From positions 248,001 to 312,000 of the forward strand of contig OZ234494.1 of NCBI GenBank assembly GCA_965153455.1: DNA of 64,000 nt, written 5' to 3'. Each line of letters starts with the position of its first letter. Within the stretch, counting starts at the first letter, position 1. Positions 1-12,340 of the stretch are shown here, in pieces. The notes below the pieces were generated by a model. The model did not search any database and was not told the origin of the DNA. It saw nothing but the letters and a program-made list of their open reading frames with translations. This stretch comes from Sphagnum compactum. Taxonomy: Eukaryota > Bryophyta > Sphagnopsida > Sphagnales. The translations under genes and the position numbers were made by a program.

Positions 1-1497
1 GATGGAGGTGACCAGCAAACCAAGGATGAAGTAAGTAGAGTCATGATTGGCATTCTTGACAGATGACTTCAAAAAATCATCTGGCATTACAGTTCTTGAG
101 AGAGATTGAGGCTGGTCCCTTTGCCTTTGTTGAATGAGGCTGCTGAACACAAGCTTGTGCATTAATTTGGACACTTATCACTGGGTGCGCTGGTGGTGAG
201 TAGGCAAACTTGAGAGATCGTGTTGAGGAGTTGAACAAAGGTTTAGGGTTTAGGGTTTAGGGTTTTAGGGTAAAATCCTAAACCCTAGTGAAAGTAGTGA
301 AGTACCTTGATTTTACGGATATTTTTGTAGAGATGAGAAAATGCCTAATATATCCAGTGACTTCTCTGGATTGATTATTTCCAGATAAAACATATACAAA
401 GTTGGGCAAGAACACAAGGTATTTTGCTCAACTACAGGGTTCTCTTTCAAAGTGTAGATCATTCGTGTCATGATGTTGGCAGCCAATGTTTTGAGAAGAC
501 ATAGACAAGCTCAAAGCTGTGTGTCTAAGTACTTTCACAAGTAGCTTCCAAATTTCTGACCCAAGTGACAGTCCTCACTTATGGACTTGTAAATGTCAAT
601 TATAGGGATGGTTCTCAATTTACAGGAGAGTCAATCATATTGTGGATTGAACATATCTAGATTTCTTGGCTACAAGGTGGTGGCACATTGATTGTCATAC
701 TTGGTTGGGAATAAGTGCCACAATGTTTTTCTCTTTATTTCAGTTTGCAATATTGGATACATTGATGTCTCATGTTCAGAGCTAAACGATGTGTTGGTCA
801 TGACTGTTGGGGATCAATCAATATCTGAACTTAAAGTTCATAAAGTACACTCAGATGCTTGTGTTTCGGTGATGTTGCTGAGTCAAGTGTGATAGCACAA
901 AATTCTGGAGGGAGTTGGTTTCTTGAATTTGTTTTGAAGTTGAACAAAAGTTTTGTGTCTCTCAGAGCTGAATATCTGACATTTTTGTGAGTGACTCAAG
1001 TGCACTCAAGTGTCATGTTACCTTTCAAAGTGTTGTTGTGGAGATTTCAAAGGATTGTACAGGAAAGCCATGACAAGCCATAGCCACCTGCACTTCAAGT
1101 TGGATGGCATGGATTTCCTATGCCAGAAGAGCTTGGACCATTTATGAGCTTGGCTAGTCAGTGATTATGAGATGTGCTCTTGGCATGGTACATGATTTTC
1201 ATCTAACAGTTTGCTAACCTATGACAACAATATATGGGGATGGGTGACCCATTGTAATGTTCACTGATTTAGCACTTGCAGTATAATATTTATGCAGCTT
1301 GGAATGAGTCTTGTTGGGAAGCTGAAGTTGGCCCCTTAACTAGAGTCTGTTTTCAATGACTACAATAATTGTTCAATACCCTATGCACAGAACAATTTTT
1401 GTTGCAGTTAGTTCACTTCACTTCCACTTAGTTGAGGTTGTAAATGCAGAGAATGTACACTTTAGCAGCAAAGGCAGCAGCAGGCATGGGGACAGAG
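1..1497. repeat. Segmental duplication, copy A, left part
   Basis: This stretch matches 47,517-47,744 and then 50,926-52,112 in the same order and orientation, with scattered single-base differences. The roughly 3.2 kb that separates those two parts in copy B, which holds the purple acid phosphatase gene, is missing here and replaced by about 60 bp around a telomeric repeat. Homology stops near 1,497, where copy B continues into an ABC transporter remnant and this copy enters AT-rich transposon sequence. The short frame at 692-892 has its counterpart at 51,314-51,514; it may be a remnant exon but I do not recognise it. The duplication probably extends left of the window. Confidence 0.9.
241..288. 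repeat. Interstitial telomeric repeat (TTTAGGG type)
   Basis: Three perfect TTTAGGG units (242-262) are followed by TTTTAGGG (263-270), a short spacer and an inverted CCTAAACCC-like stretch ending near 287. This is the common plant telomere motif. It is far too short and too internal to be a chromosome end. It sits exactly at the point where copy A lacks the 3.2 kb present in copy B. Confidence 0.85.
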
Positions 1498-1786
1498 TTA
1501 TTCATCCTTCCTGAACGCATCATACAATGATGATGTTAGAACTTCCATTCATTGGAAAGCCTTCTCGAGAATCCTCAAGTTACCTTTGCTGTTGAAGATG
1601 CTCATGAAATTTACAAGTATGTTCTTTCAATCCAAATTCAACATTTCATCCATTAATTTTCATTTATAAAATTATTCTTTTTTTATACAGTGTGAACATA
1701 AACAAAAGCTACCTTCACATAGGTTGTTACATGAATACCATCTCTTTTCTTTTTCAAACATCATCATAAAACAAAAAAAAACTAAT

Positions 1787-2960
1787 GCTCACAATTCAAG
1801 GCTTTTAACATGTTTTAATAAATCCCCAATTTCATAATAATAAATTGAATTTGAATCAAAATACTATTATAAACATCAAAAGATTTATATTCATGAAACA
1901 TAATTCTTTGCAATATATACCACGGTTAGTATTGTAATGCTAATGAATCTAATATTTTTAAAAATGAATTCCATGGTCTTTATTGATGTAATTATGATGA
2001 TGTCCATCATGCCATATGTTTTGATGATTTGTGATTTGTTTTCATTTTACTTGATATGAAGCTCACAATTCAAAGCTTTTAACATGCTTTTATAAACCTC
2101 TGATTTCATAATAATAAATTGAATTTGAATCAAAAGACTATTATAAACATCAAGAAATTTATATCCATAAAACAAAATTCATATTTTCTATAAACCTTTG
2201 CAATATATAACATGGTTAGTATTCTAATGCTAATGAATTTGATATTTTAAAACAATGAATTCCATGATCTTTATTGATGTAACAATGATGATGTTTATTG
2301 GGGTGAAAGCATGGTAAAATAGACAGAAAAAATAGTGATTTCCAAAGCAATCAAAAAATGGTCCAATTTTTTACAAAAGTAGAAGAATGTAGATTAAAAA
2401 TAATTGAAAATAACATAATAAAGGCATGGTGCCTTTCTTTGAGTTTATAATGAGGTGATTACAAAATTTGTGAAACTTTAGCACAATAAAAATAGATAAC
2501 AAGTATGTTTGAAAATGACTTGTTAAATTGAGTTCCAAACATACTTTTCCATTAGAAGTTTGATGTGTTCTACTATAATATTTAAATGTTGAGAACTTAC
2601 AAGTACATTTTTTAGGGCTACATCGTGTTAAAAATGGAGAATATTCAATAATTCATTTACTTTCACCTATTTGTACAAGTTTTGACAGCTAAAAAAAATA
2701 GAAAAAATATATATAACTTTTTTAGAACCTACTTGAATGCATATTAGATATGTGATTAATCAACATCATTATGATAAAATTAAAGATTATTTTCATGTTA
2801 ATCATTAAATTAAAAAATATGTTTACTTTCAATACATTAAAACTTGTTTATAGCTATTTTAATTTTTTTGGTGACAAGGATAAAAAATTGTCTACTTTAC
2901 CATGCTTTCACCCATTGTGCAATATGTTTTGATGATTTGTGATTTGTTTTCATTTGTATT
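1787..2960. repeat. 274-bp tandem duplication, second copy split by an element
   Basis: Copy one runs from 1,787 to about 2,060 and copy two starts at 2,061 with the same gctcacaattcaa opening. Copy two is interrupted at 2,300 by the 613-bp inverted-repeat element and resumes at 2,918-2,960. The AT-rich sequence has no recognisable coding content. Confidence 0.8.
2301..2913. mobile_element. 613-bp non-autonomous DNA transposon (MITE-like)
   Basis: The ends are inverted repeats of at least 24 bp: the left end starts GGGTGAAAGCATGGTAAA and the right end is its reverse complement, with one A/G difference further in. The element is flanked by the 4-bp direct repeat ATTG at 2,297-2,300 and 2,914-2,917. 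Removing the element and one ATTG gives a sequence that aligns without gaps to the uninterrupted first copy of the surrounding tandem duplication, so the empty site is preserved nearby. The interior is AT-rich with no open frame. A 4-bp target duplication is known for Sola-type and some other superfamilies, but I cannot assign one from the terminal sequence. Confidence 0.85.
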
Positions 2961-3308
2961 TGATACATAGGTTTGAACCTCCAATATTGATCAATATCAA
3001 AGTGACAAACTCAATCAAATCATAATCTTCAATCATTTCCATGAACAAGGTGTACCTTTTGATGTCTTAAAACATTTCAACCTACATCAAACATGGAATC
3101 TTTTAAACTTTTGAAACTATTTTTCAACGCATTAACAAATTAAATTAAAAAGGCATGTCAATATGAACAAATATGAAACTACAACCCCTAACACTTGCAA
3201 TTTCAAATGTTGATTTTAACTTATGTTTATTTCATTATGTAGGAATTTGATATTCATTCCACATTATATGATTAATATGCAAAACATGATTATCACATCA
3301 TTAATATA

Positions 3309-3581
3309 AAGGAATTAGAATGGTTCACACTTCATAAAGGTTCCAACTACCATAGCACATTAATTAACCCTCAGACTAAAAAGGCAACATTTTCCCTATT
3401 CATAGGAGTTGTAGGATCATGTTGGTTGGGGGAAAAAGGAAATTTTAACAAAGTTTCTTTTGAAAACACATACGTTGATTCAACATTTTCAATCATCTTG
3501 GAAGGTTCCAAGTCCATTAAAGATTGCAAAGAAAGCTGTCACAATGGAGTGAGTATTGGACCAAAAAATGCATTGACTTGA
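3309..3581 (+). pseudogene. Decayed coding-like stretch, 90 codons without a start
   Basis: About 90 codons are open with no ATG at the front, ending in TGA at 3,579-3,581. The composition is protein-like, with the motif FSLFIGVVGSCWLGEKG and several Cys, Trp and Gly residues. Most other frames in this AT-rich block are Lys/Asn/Ile-rich and broken every few tens of codons. It lies upstream of the Helitron remnant in the same orientation and may be part of that element or of an older gene. I do not recognise the family. The flanking 2,970-3,300 and 3,590-4,560 contain only AT-rich sequence with short, broken frames. Confidence 0.3.
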
Positions 3582-5017
3582 CTTGGTATGAAAGTCGGAA
3601 TTTGATATTTTTTTGTTGAATATTAAATCGGAAGCAACAACATCAAAATCAACATAATTTGCATGTAAAAATTTACAAATTACAAATGAATTAGAAAAGT
3701 TATAAAATTTAAATACAATTGAAGTTTTTGACAAAGAAAACAAACTCATTGTTGGTGCTTCCATTTCCGGGGGGAGCTTCGTATTAGTGAAATGTTACAT
3801 CAAATATTGGAGAAATTACTTCAAAACGTCATGGGTTAACCCTATAATTAGCTGCCATAAAATAACTAATCAAAGGCAAATTGATTATCAAAGACAATTA
3901 CAACTCTCATAGGTTCATCATATAGATCAATTTATGAACATTGGATGGACATAATATTATTTTGTCATAATGTTTCAATTTAAATGAAATAAAAGCAAAA
4001 TACTTTGTTCACCAAATCGTCATTCCATATCAAACATCACATCTATCATCAATTTAATCATTCATTATCACAATTAACATATTTTGACAATTCATGCCAT
4101 AAATTGTGAATTTATTAAGAAGAAATACAACATAATATTATCACATAATTAATTACTATATCTCCAACCTTGAAAAAATTATAAATATTTTCATAACAAC
4201 ATTTCAAATTCAAAAATATATATAACAAAAAGAAAAAATATATATATCAAAATGGAAAGGAGGATAAAAATTCAAAAATAGATAAACAACAATTTAAAAA
4301 CATCAAACATGATATGAATAACATAACAAAATATGTCTCCAAGATGTAGAAAAAAAAATGTCATGATAATACAACTCAACACCAACCCGATCAAAACAAA
4401 AGAAGAAGATAAATATATGAACACACAAAGGATTATTTAAATGCCAAAAAATGAAAATGAAGACCAAAAAAAGGGCAAAAAGACATTCAAAACAATAAAA
4501 TATTAAACCAAGAATATGAAACATCAAAGATTCTCCCTTGGGTTTCAAGATGTAATGACAAAAAAAATCATATTATTCATACATCAACTCAACATCAACT
4601 TGATAATAACATCCATGTACCATTAAACCATAACAAAAATCAAGACTATGATGAAAATTTTTTAAAAAGAAAATTGTGATGAAGATCATGCAACAAAACA
4701 ACTTGCAAAAAACAAAATAAGAAGATAAATTATTGAAAAATCTATTATTTTTAAAAAAACATAAATATTGGAAAAAAAAAATGAACATAAAACATCATTT
4801 GAACAATTCAACAAATGATGAATTTCATATGCAAACACCGAACACTTTTCCACCGCAAATTCACACCCAAAACAACATATCATGTTTTAAACAATTTAAT
4901 GAATTTCTTAAAACAATTATTTTTTAATTTGGTTGTTGTTATGTCTATAATGTAAAGAAATATAAACATGAATTTCAAACATGTAAAACAACAAATCTAA
5001 ACACAAATATTAAAAAT

Positions 5018-5530
5018 ATGAATATTCTATTCAAATTCAATCCAAAACATTATTGGCAAAATAAAGTTGGAATCATTCCAAAAGAATTATTAAACGACAC
5101 AAAACATATGCATTTGGAATTACAAGGATTACTATTTACAAGGGAAGGTATTTCATCAACTGAAATTTTTATATGTAAATATTGTTGTAATTGTTTGCTC
5201 AATATTAAAATGTCAAAACTTGCATTAGCTAATGGACTATGGATTGGAATTGCATGTTATCATTGCTGAACCATATTAATTAAATTAAGGTATTCAAACA
5301 AAGGGGAAAAAATAGGCCAACATGCATTAAAAGGAAATGTAATTAAGTTTTCACAAGATCTTGAAAATGTTGTAAAAATTTTAGACATATTGTCATCGTC
5401 ATTGGAATCATTGTCTGACATTGATGTAATTCATTTCGTTGGCAACATGAACCCCCCCATAAAATTTGTAAAAATGTGCAAACTTTTGTATGTACGAAAA
5501 TTTGCCATATTTAGTTCAATTGGTTGAAAT
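5018..5530 (+). pseudogene. Helitron N-terminal DUF6570-like region
   Basis: The frame at 5,018-5,269 contains LLFTREGISSTEIFICKYCC followed by KMSKLALANGLWIG, the typical cysteine pair plus (K)LALANGLWIG signature of the DUF6570 region found ahead of Helitron helicase-like domains. After a TGA at 5,267-5,269 the similarity continues in the same style with GQHALKGNVIKFSQD and, further on, VIHFVGNMNPP and VRKFAIF, matching the later part of that domain. Interrupting stops show it is decayed. Its position upstream of the Rep and helicase remnants fits the family order. The function of DUF6570 itself is not known. Confidence 0.6.
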
Positions 5531-5833
5531 CTAATCATGTTGGGTAAAAAGAAATAATAATGAATACACATATTATAAAGTCTCCTGCCTCATAATAACA
5601 TACCATAACCCATAATAAGGTCAATATTTCAATCACTAAATATTTATCTTATATATGCAAAACATCATACAAACATAATAGATGTACATGAAGAAAAAAA
5701 TGTCAATGAGAATGAAAATGTCATTGAGACATCCAGATTAATAGATTTTGATGGAATCGATATAAATCAACATGAACATATGACTAATGCATATAAAAAT
5801 TTACAAAAACATTGATATTTATCATATAAACAT

Positions 5834-7140
5834 ATGTCTAAAATGATCAATGAATACAATAACCCAAATTTAATGTTTCCCACACTATTTCCTTTTGGAA
5901 TTGGTGTTCCCCAAATGGCAAATAGAGTTGTCAAAGTATCACTACAAATACATGTCAAACACCTTTTAATTTTAGATGAAGTTAAATATGCATTTTCAAA
6001 AAACCATTTATTTCCATTCTTTGTATATAACATAATACAACATAGACAAATATGTCTTGGGGCAAAATTAACAACATCAAATAAATAAAACTTTTTGAAT
6101 AAATTACAAACCATAGATTTTGATGACATCTTAAAAAACCCAAAAAATATTAAAGGGAATTCAAACATACTCAGTTTATTACGACATTGAAAAGTTTTTA
6201 GGAAACATGTTATGGCTTTTAGTAGTAGTCGAACAATGCAAAGAAACCAAATATTTAGTACAATAAATTTCATTGGAACACTAATTTATTTTTCACTTTA
6301 GATACAACATTTGTCCATCATCCTTTAGTTGTTTTTTAAAGTGGGCAAAACATCAATCTTGATTTATTCCATTACACAAAAGTGTTAACAAAAAATGAAA
6401 GGAGTAAACAAATAGCCATGAATCCAAAAGCCCAAGCAATATTTGTGCACATATTTGTTGATGCAATTTTTACATACATCTTACAAGTGAAAGACAAAAA
6501 ACATTTATAATAAACAATAAAATTGGTGTGCTCAGTCATATCAAAACTTATTACGGATGTTATGAAACAGCCAAAAATGGAAGCTTGCATATACATTCAT
6601 TGTTGTGACTCGATGACTCACTAGATCTTAATATACTTGTACAAATGTTATGTGATAATGAAGGTTTTTGAAAACACATGATTGATTATTTAAACAACAT
6701 CATCACTAAAAACATGGAACAAAATAAATCAATTTCAAAGATGACACACATAAATGATGAAATTCAACACATACATCCATGTACCACAAGACCATTTAAC
6801 CTAGGTATGAATGTTTTCGAGGAGCTATTTAGAAATGATGTGTGTAATTTAATTAATGTATGTAATCAACATGTATGCAACCCAACTTATTATAAAACAA
6901 ATGTTGACACTTTAAAAAAACTATATAGATACAATTCCCCTTAGCTTTTAATTAATGAAACTCATTTTGATAATGAAACAAAACTTTTCCACATTAAAAG
7001 AATTGATAAATGGTTAAACAATGTAAATGCATGGATACTATCAACGTTTAAATGTAATCATGATCTGAAGTTCATAACAACATTGGGTAAATATAACAAA
7101 TCTTTAATTTATTATATTATAGACTACATAACAAAAACAT
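5834..7140 (+). pseudogene. Helitron Rep (HUH endonuclease) region, broken
   Basis: The start carries NPNLMFPTLFPFGIGVPQ, the conserved opening of the Helitron helicase-like domain. At 6,540-6,630 a degenerate frame reads CYETAKNGSLHIHSLL, in which HIH (6,588-6,596) is the HUH metal-binding motif; a TGA follows at 6,603. The segment 6,678-6,944 contains the conserved HVCNPTYYKTN area, and 7,101-7,140 reads SLIYYIIDYITKTS, matching the tyrosine-bearing Y2 region where DNA cleavage would occur. In intact elements Rep nicks and rejoins DNA during rolling-circle transposition. At least three stops and a frame change lie between these motifs, so the protein is not made in one piece. Confidence 0.65.
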
Positions 7141-7216
7141 CAATCTATATTATGCCTATGTATTCTCTTTTACAAATAACAGTACAAAAAAATCTACAAT
7201 TATTGAAAATACAAAT

Positions 7217-9002
7217 TTGTATGACCCGATTGAGAAAAGTCAACATTTGATCATTATATGTTTGAACACAATTGGAAGTCAACAAAAAATATCAACCACA
7301 AGAGTAGTATGTTATTTGTTGAATCTGCCACATCACATAATTGATTATGATTTCACTTATATATTTGGGTACAATTTATCAGCTTGGGTAAAAGAAAATG
7401 AAGAAAAATTGTAAAACATCCATATTGAAAAAAAAACATTGATAATAGTTTTGAAACATTTACAGTTGCAAAAACTTCATCAACTATGTAATACATCATG
7501 CACAATTTTCATACAGACTACCAACAAAAACCTAATATATTTGAATCTTTTATCTCCATATGAATTTTCTAGCAAGGTTAATAAAATAAATAACACACAT
7601 TGCAATCGATTTCATCAAAATCACCTTCAATATGACACTCATAGTTTAAATGAATATAAAATACCTAAGATACCAATAATTCAAAATTATATGATACCAT
7701 CACAAATAAATTACCTTGAAAATTACGCCAGGTATTCTATTTTTTTCATGGTGGACATTGTTCAACATCAAAAAAGATTTCACAACAACTTGAGATGTAA
7801 CATTAAAAACTTCATATTCAGCATTTTCTGATTTTACAAAAGAAAAAATTAAACACATCAATATCTTACATGAATGCAAAGAATCAAGAAACGTTGATCA
7901 TTTATTAAAAACTTTAATTGAAAACAACATTGATGAAGACAATAAAAATGCTATATTAAATCACCCACTTTATGATGATGAACTCAAAAGCACGATAAAA
8001 GAAAACATTGATAACATATGAGTCCAACAAAATGATGTAAAAAAAGAAAACAACCATGAAAACATAGAAATAAAGTACATGTTCTGTAATGCGAGCACAA
8101 CATGTTATGTCTTTGAAATAACTTACACCCTAGAATTTATGAAAAATTAAAAAAAAATCAACACATTCAAAAGTATGATATGGATACCATGATAGAAAAT
8201 CAAAACAATAATAAAGAATGGACTCATATGTTAAATGATTTACAAAGAAACAAACTTGATACACCAATGTTAGAATTTCAAAATCCATATTGTTAAAAAA
8301 AATATATACGCATGTAAATGATAATTCACAACCACTTTAAATACGTGAATTATTCGATGTCCAAACAAAAATAGATTCCTTATACAACAACATGAAAAAT
8401 TTGATATCTAATAACAAAAATATTTATTCACCCATATCTTTAAAGTCTTTCATAATCGAAAAATATGATTTAAATGATCTACAACTTTCTAACTTTGAAA
8501 GATTCATTAAAATGAATTTCATTAATCAACTACTACAATACATAGGGGGTGTTGTAGGTATAGGCAAAACACAAATCATCAAAGCTATTAAAGAATGTTT
8601 TTTGAAAACAAACAAGGAGGACAAATCATGCATTATAACATACACTACAAATGTTGCTTTATTGATAGGTGGAATAACTATCCATTCTTTACTTGGTTTA
8701 TCAATTGATAAAAATACAATTATAAACAAATCCAAAACAATACCATATTGTTGGTCCAACATTCAATTTATGATAGTCAATGAAATATCAATGGCGAGTT
8801 GTACAATGCTCGTTACAATGCATTTAAAATTACAAAAATTAAATCAAGCATATTGCCATTTGGAGGATGTAATATAATGTTCATAGGAGATTTTTTACAA
8901 TTTCCACCCATCACTAACACACCATTATTTTCAACTAACATCCAACCAACTTTTACATTCACAAATTCAATGCAAAAAAAAGTCATAGGTAAAAGTATAT
9001 AG
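7217..9002 (+). pseudogene. Helitron Pif1-like DNA helicase region, broken
   Basis: The first part (7,217-7,414) matches the linker found between Rep and helicase in Helitrons (LLNLPHHIIDYDFTYIFGYN). The segment 7,439-7,831 continues with VKREEP-type linker remnants. From 8,392 to 8,877 the frame holds a Walker A variant GGVVGIGKTQII and a Walker B variant FMIVNEISMAS, in which the usual Asp of the DE pair is Asn. The next frame, 8,799-9,002, carries GGCNIMFIGDFLQFPPI, a strong Pif1/Helitron signature. The frame changes between Walker B and the FGDFLQ motif, and later helicase motifs are not visible. Both the altered Walker B and the frameshift indicate an inactive relic. Confidence 0.7.
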
Positions 9003-9539
9003 GAAAATTACATTCGCCCAAATAACATTATATTAACATAAATAATGTGACAAAACAAAGATATAAAATATGCAATTCTTTTACAAAATCTTTGAAATGA
9101 AATAATTTTAGATTTAGATTTGTTAAAACATATTTTTTCATTAATACAAATGTAAAACTTTTTGATGACCCATGGAAAATACAACCTTCATAATACCTAG
9201 AAATGAGTTATGAAATGCAAATAATCAACAAATGATAAACATCAACTCAATAGAATCAAAACAAAAATGTTATATTATAATGGCCACTAACACTAACTTC
9301 CTTGGATGGACTCATAATATTAAAAGATATATCTATAGAAGACATATGTAAAGCCAAATTCAAAAAGGGTCATCAAAGATGACAAACCCTCTTTTAGACC
9401 AACAGAATATCAATACAAAACCAACAAAGATATTGAAATTCCTATGGATTCAAATATTGACCCTAAAAAAGATGATGATAATTTATTACATAACAAAGAA
9501 ACCAAAAACAATTTGCGATATCAAATGATTTAGAAAAAG

Positions 9540-10129
9540 ACTTCAATGAGTATGATAACATTGATTATTCGATTGAAGATTTCCAATCAATTAAAGTAGA
9601 TGAGAGTATCCTTCTTGACTCCAACGGATGGCTAAATGACCATTATCTAAGAAGTGCTATGCAAATATTGTATGTTGAAAAATTACAATCATTAGGATAT
9701 GAACAACATACATATGCAATTGTAGGAAAAAAATGTACATGTGTCCAAAAATGTCTTCAACACATATTCATAAACAACGATCATTGGATATTAGTAAAAA
9801 TCCACGTGTCAACTCCTAATTTACATTATAAAATATACGATTCACATATGCCAATGATGAAAAAGTTACCTAGCGACACAATCCAATTATTATGCAAACC
9901 TATAAATGTGAGCAACTTGTTATGCACAAATGCAAATGTAATGCAACAAATAGACAACTCATCATGTGGTGTTTTCACAATAGCATATGCAACAAACATT
10001 GCATTTGGATTTGATCCTCAAAAGTCTCAATATGTTTTGACACAAATGCAAAAAAACTTACAAAACTCCATAAACAACACCATAAACAATAGATACATCT
10101 TTCCCTTCCCAAAATATGAATTAATATGA
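9540..10129 (+). pseudogene. Ulp1-type (C48) cysteine protease domain of the Helitron
   Basis: The open frame given from 9,659 can be followed upstream in the same frame to about 9,540 without a start codon, giving a contiguous domain that begins near YSIEDFQSI and has the family WLND motif at about 9,630. Catalytic-type residues are all visible: His in NNDHWILVKIH, Asp in KIYDSHMP, the oxyanion Gln in MQQIDNSSCG and Cys in SSCGVFTIAYA. This is the fold of SUMO/ubiquitin-like proteases, which some transposons carry. It is the best preserved piece of the element. It lies directly downstream of the helicase region in the same orientation, which suggests it belonged to the same element and was not a separate gene. 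Confidence 0.6.
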
Positions 10130-10139
10130 CATATATATC

Positions 10140-11903
10140 CTTTTTTTTAAAAACAATTATTCGTCACTGGTAGAGTGAAGTAGCATGGAGCCCAAGTATG
10201 AGATATACAAGGTACTTGCCTGAGACATTTTGGCTTCATAGGAATGCCATGCTTGTTATTGGCTTTTAAAAAAATTCATTAAACAGGCCTGATTCCTGAT
10301 TTTTTTAAGCAAGGGAGGTGGTCAGTATCTATGTGATTATGTACAGTTTTCAAATGTCTTCAAAGCACAAGATTCTATTGGGCAGGGATTAGATACATCC
10401 ATGTATTCTTGTACTCAGTGCAAGCTCGAGACAGAACTCTACAACATTTTCCACCTGGTGATCATTTCAAGGACAGATGCAAGAGGTATCTGGTTGGCTC
10501 CGCATTCCTTGATATTGGAGAAGTAATGTTATGGAGCAGATCCTGGTGATACAACCATGTCTCCATTTCCATCATGTTGCTTGAGACTACAGTCCAAAAG
10601 CCAAATTTGTGTCCAATGGCTGTGAAAAAGTACTCAAGCTAACTTAGTTCTATGAGCTTGATAGGTGCTCAAATTGGATATCAGGACCAACTAACACAGG
10701 CGGAAACTAGGCCAAGTGAGAGTCCCACAAAGGAATGTGGAGAAAATATATCAGGTCCCTCATTTGCAGGAGTAAAATGCCCATAAGCACTTACTGTCCT
10801 ATCAAAACTGTACAGTCAGATACACCTGTAGATCAAAGTAGATCATTAGGAAATATTGACTAAATAGGAAGTGAGGACATTCAATATACGAAGCCTTGCT
10901 TGCAACCTCATTTGAGCCTTGTTTGAGGAGCATTGATGGCTTGAGTGGTTGGATTGTATGGCCATGTATTGCAATTAAAATCCTGCTTAGTATAGGCCCA
11001 AATGTTACTCGAGGTAATACTTGTGCTATTAACTGGCAAAGGGATCTGCAGGAAATCCAGGTAGGCTATTTAAAAGAACTGCCTCCAGACTTCTCAGACG
11101 TTGAAGTAGTCTGTTCAGGGTGTCCTGCAATACAATGTAGCAATGTTACTGCAAGTGGGTCTGGACAATGATGAAAACTAGTTTTACTGGTTGTGGGTCT
11201 CAACAAAAATGAAAACTAGTTTGGACGATTTGGCAAGGTAGACTGTTGTGCCACCACCTTTACCCACCACAGAAGTTTCCACTGTTGTTGCATTTAGTTT
11301 CTTTCATGTGGTCTGTGACTAGAGTGTCTGGATGGAGATTCCCTCAGAAATACCAGCACACCTAGCGGTGGGTTGATTGTATGTGCACGTATGTGTGTGC
11401 AAGTGGGTTGATTGCACAAGGGTTAATTTCACTACAGCATTCAATCCACCTGTCCTCTCCCTCTAGACATTGTATCTGCCCTGCAAATAGCAATGAGACA
11501 GTATACCTTGAGTTTCTTGGTGAGGAAGTCCTGCAGTGAAAATTGCAGAATGATTTAGGAAAAGGGCAAAACTACACATCAATGTCAAGTGGCAGATTGT
11601 TGGGTTTTGGGGTTGTTGACATTGAGAGTTCAGAAATTTCCTCCAATATTTAGCTGCGATTAGTTCTTCAGGTTAGATGAGAATATCTTGCATATTGAAT
11701 AGTGTTTTGCAATGTGCCCAGAAGGCAAATACTGCCTGCTTGGTCAGTGATGGATAAACTTTAATGTCATATATTTTCCCCCAAACTACTTGGAACCTCC
11801 TAAGTTTCGAAACTTCTGGATTGAGCTGTAATTGATCCATGTCTTTCATTGCAGATGTACAAATGGATCTTTTCTTCAAACACTCAGGTAAGCTGTGCAA
11901 ACC
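10140..11903. other. Unassigned region, no supported gene
   Basis: Base composition returns to about that of the flanks after the AT-rich Helitron block. The longest open frame (10,896-11,171, plus) has no family resemblance I can name. A TG-rich patch lies at 11,380-11,405. Copy B has no counterpart. Confidence 0.5.
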
Positions 11904-12340
11904 ACACATTACTAGGAAATGCGTCCTAGTTCACTATGGGTTTCACTAGATTTTTGAGTGAATTTGGACAATTTCACTAGGTGAAATTGTTTAACCCCCT
12001 AGTGAACGGGGACCAGTTGCTACGGACAATGACTTGTTTCACTAATAACTAATGAAATAAGGTTATTCTCAAGTGAAATACAAATTTACCAAACCATTCA
12101 CTTACTAGTTAATTAACTAATCAGTATGAAAATTAATTAAATTTTAATTATTCAATATATAATACTATTGATAATTTCATGATTTTTAAAGCTTATTATT
12201 TATTGACACGTGTCACTACTTACGCTAGGTTAAAAACCTAGCCTAAGTAGGTAGGTAGGCCACGTAATCAACCTAGGCACCTAACCTAGGAATTCGATAA
12301 GAGAATATTCAGTCAACATACCATGTTGACCACACACAAC

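Larger units (their letters stand above)
5018..10129 (+). mobile_element. Decayed Helitron-type rolling-circle transposon
   Basis: Fragments of one Helitron protein appear in the expected order on the plus strand: a DUF6570-like N-terminal part (5,018-5,530), the Helitron helicase-like segment (about 5,834-6,090), the Rep HUH motif (6,588-6,596), the Rep tyrosine region (about 7,101-7,140), a Pif1-type helicase (8,392-9,000) and a Ulp1-type protease (9,540-10,129). Frames are interrupted by many stops and shifts, so it cannot encode a working transposase. The whole block is strongly AT-rich compared with its flanks. I could not place the termini: a terminal hairpin plus CTRR end, or the alternative ends used by Helentron-type elements, were not convincing by eye. 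It lies inside copy A only. Confidence 0.75.

Noticed and set aside
241-288. A chromosome end
   Set aside because: Only about four units, flanked on both sides by sequence that continues in the duplicated copy.
4303-4883. Phe/Ile-rich minus-strand frames looking like membrane proteins
   Set aside because: They are a composition effect of AT-rich DNA and overlap one another in several frames.
5767-6273. 168-codon minus-strand frame
   Set aside because: It is the complement of the Helitron Rep region read on the plus strand.
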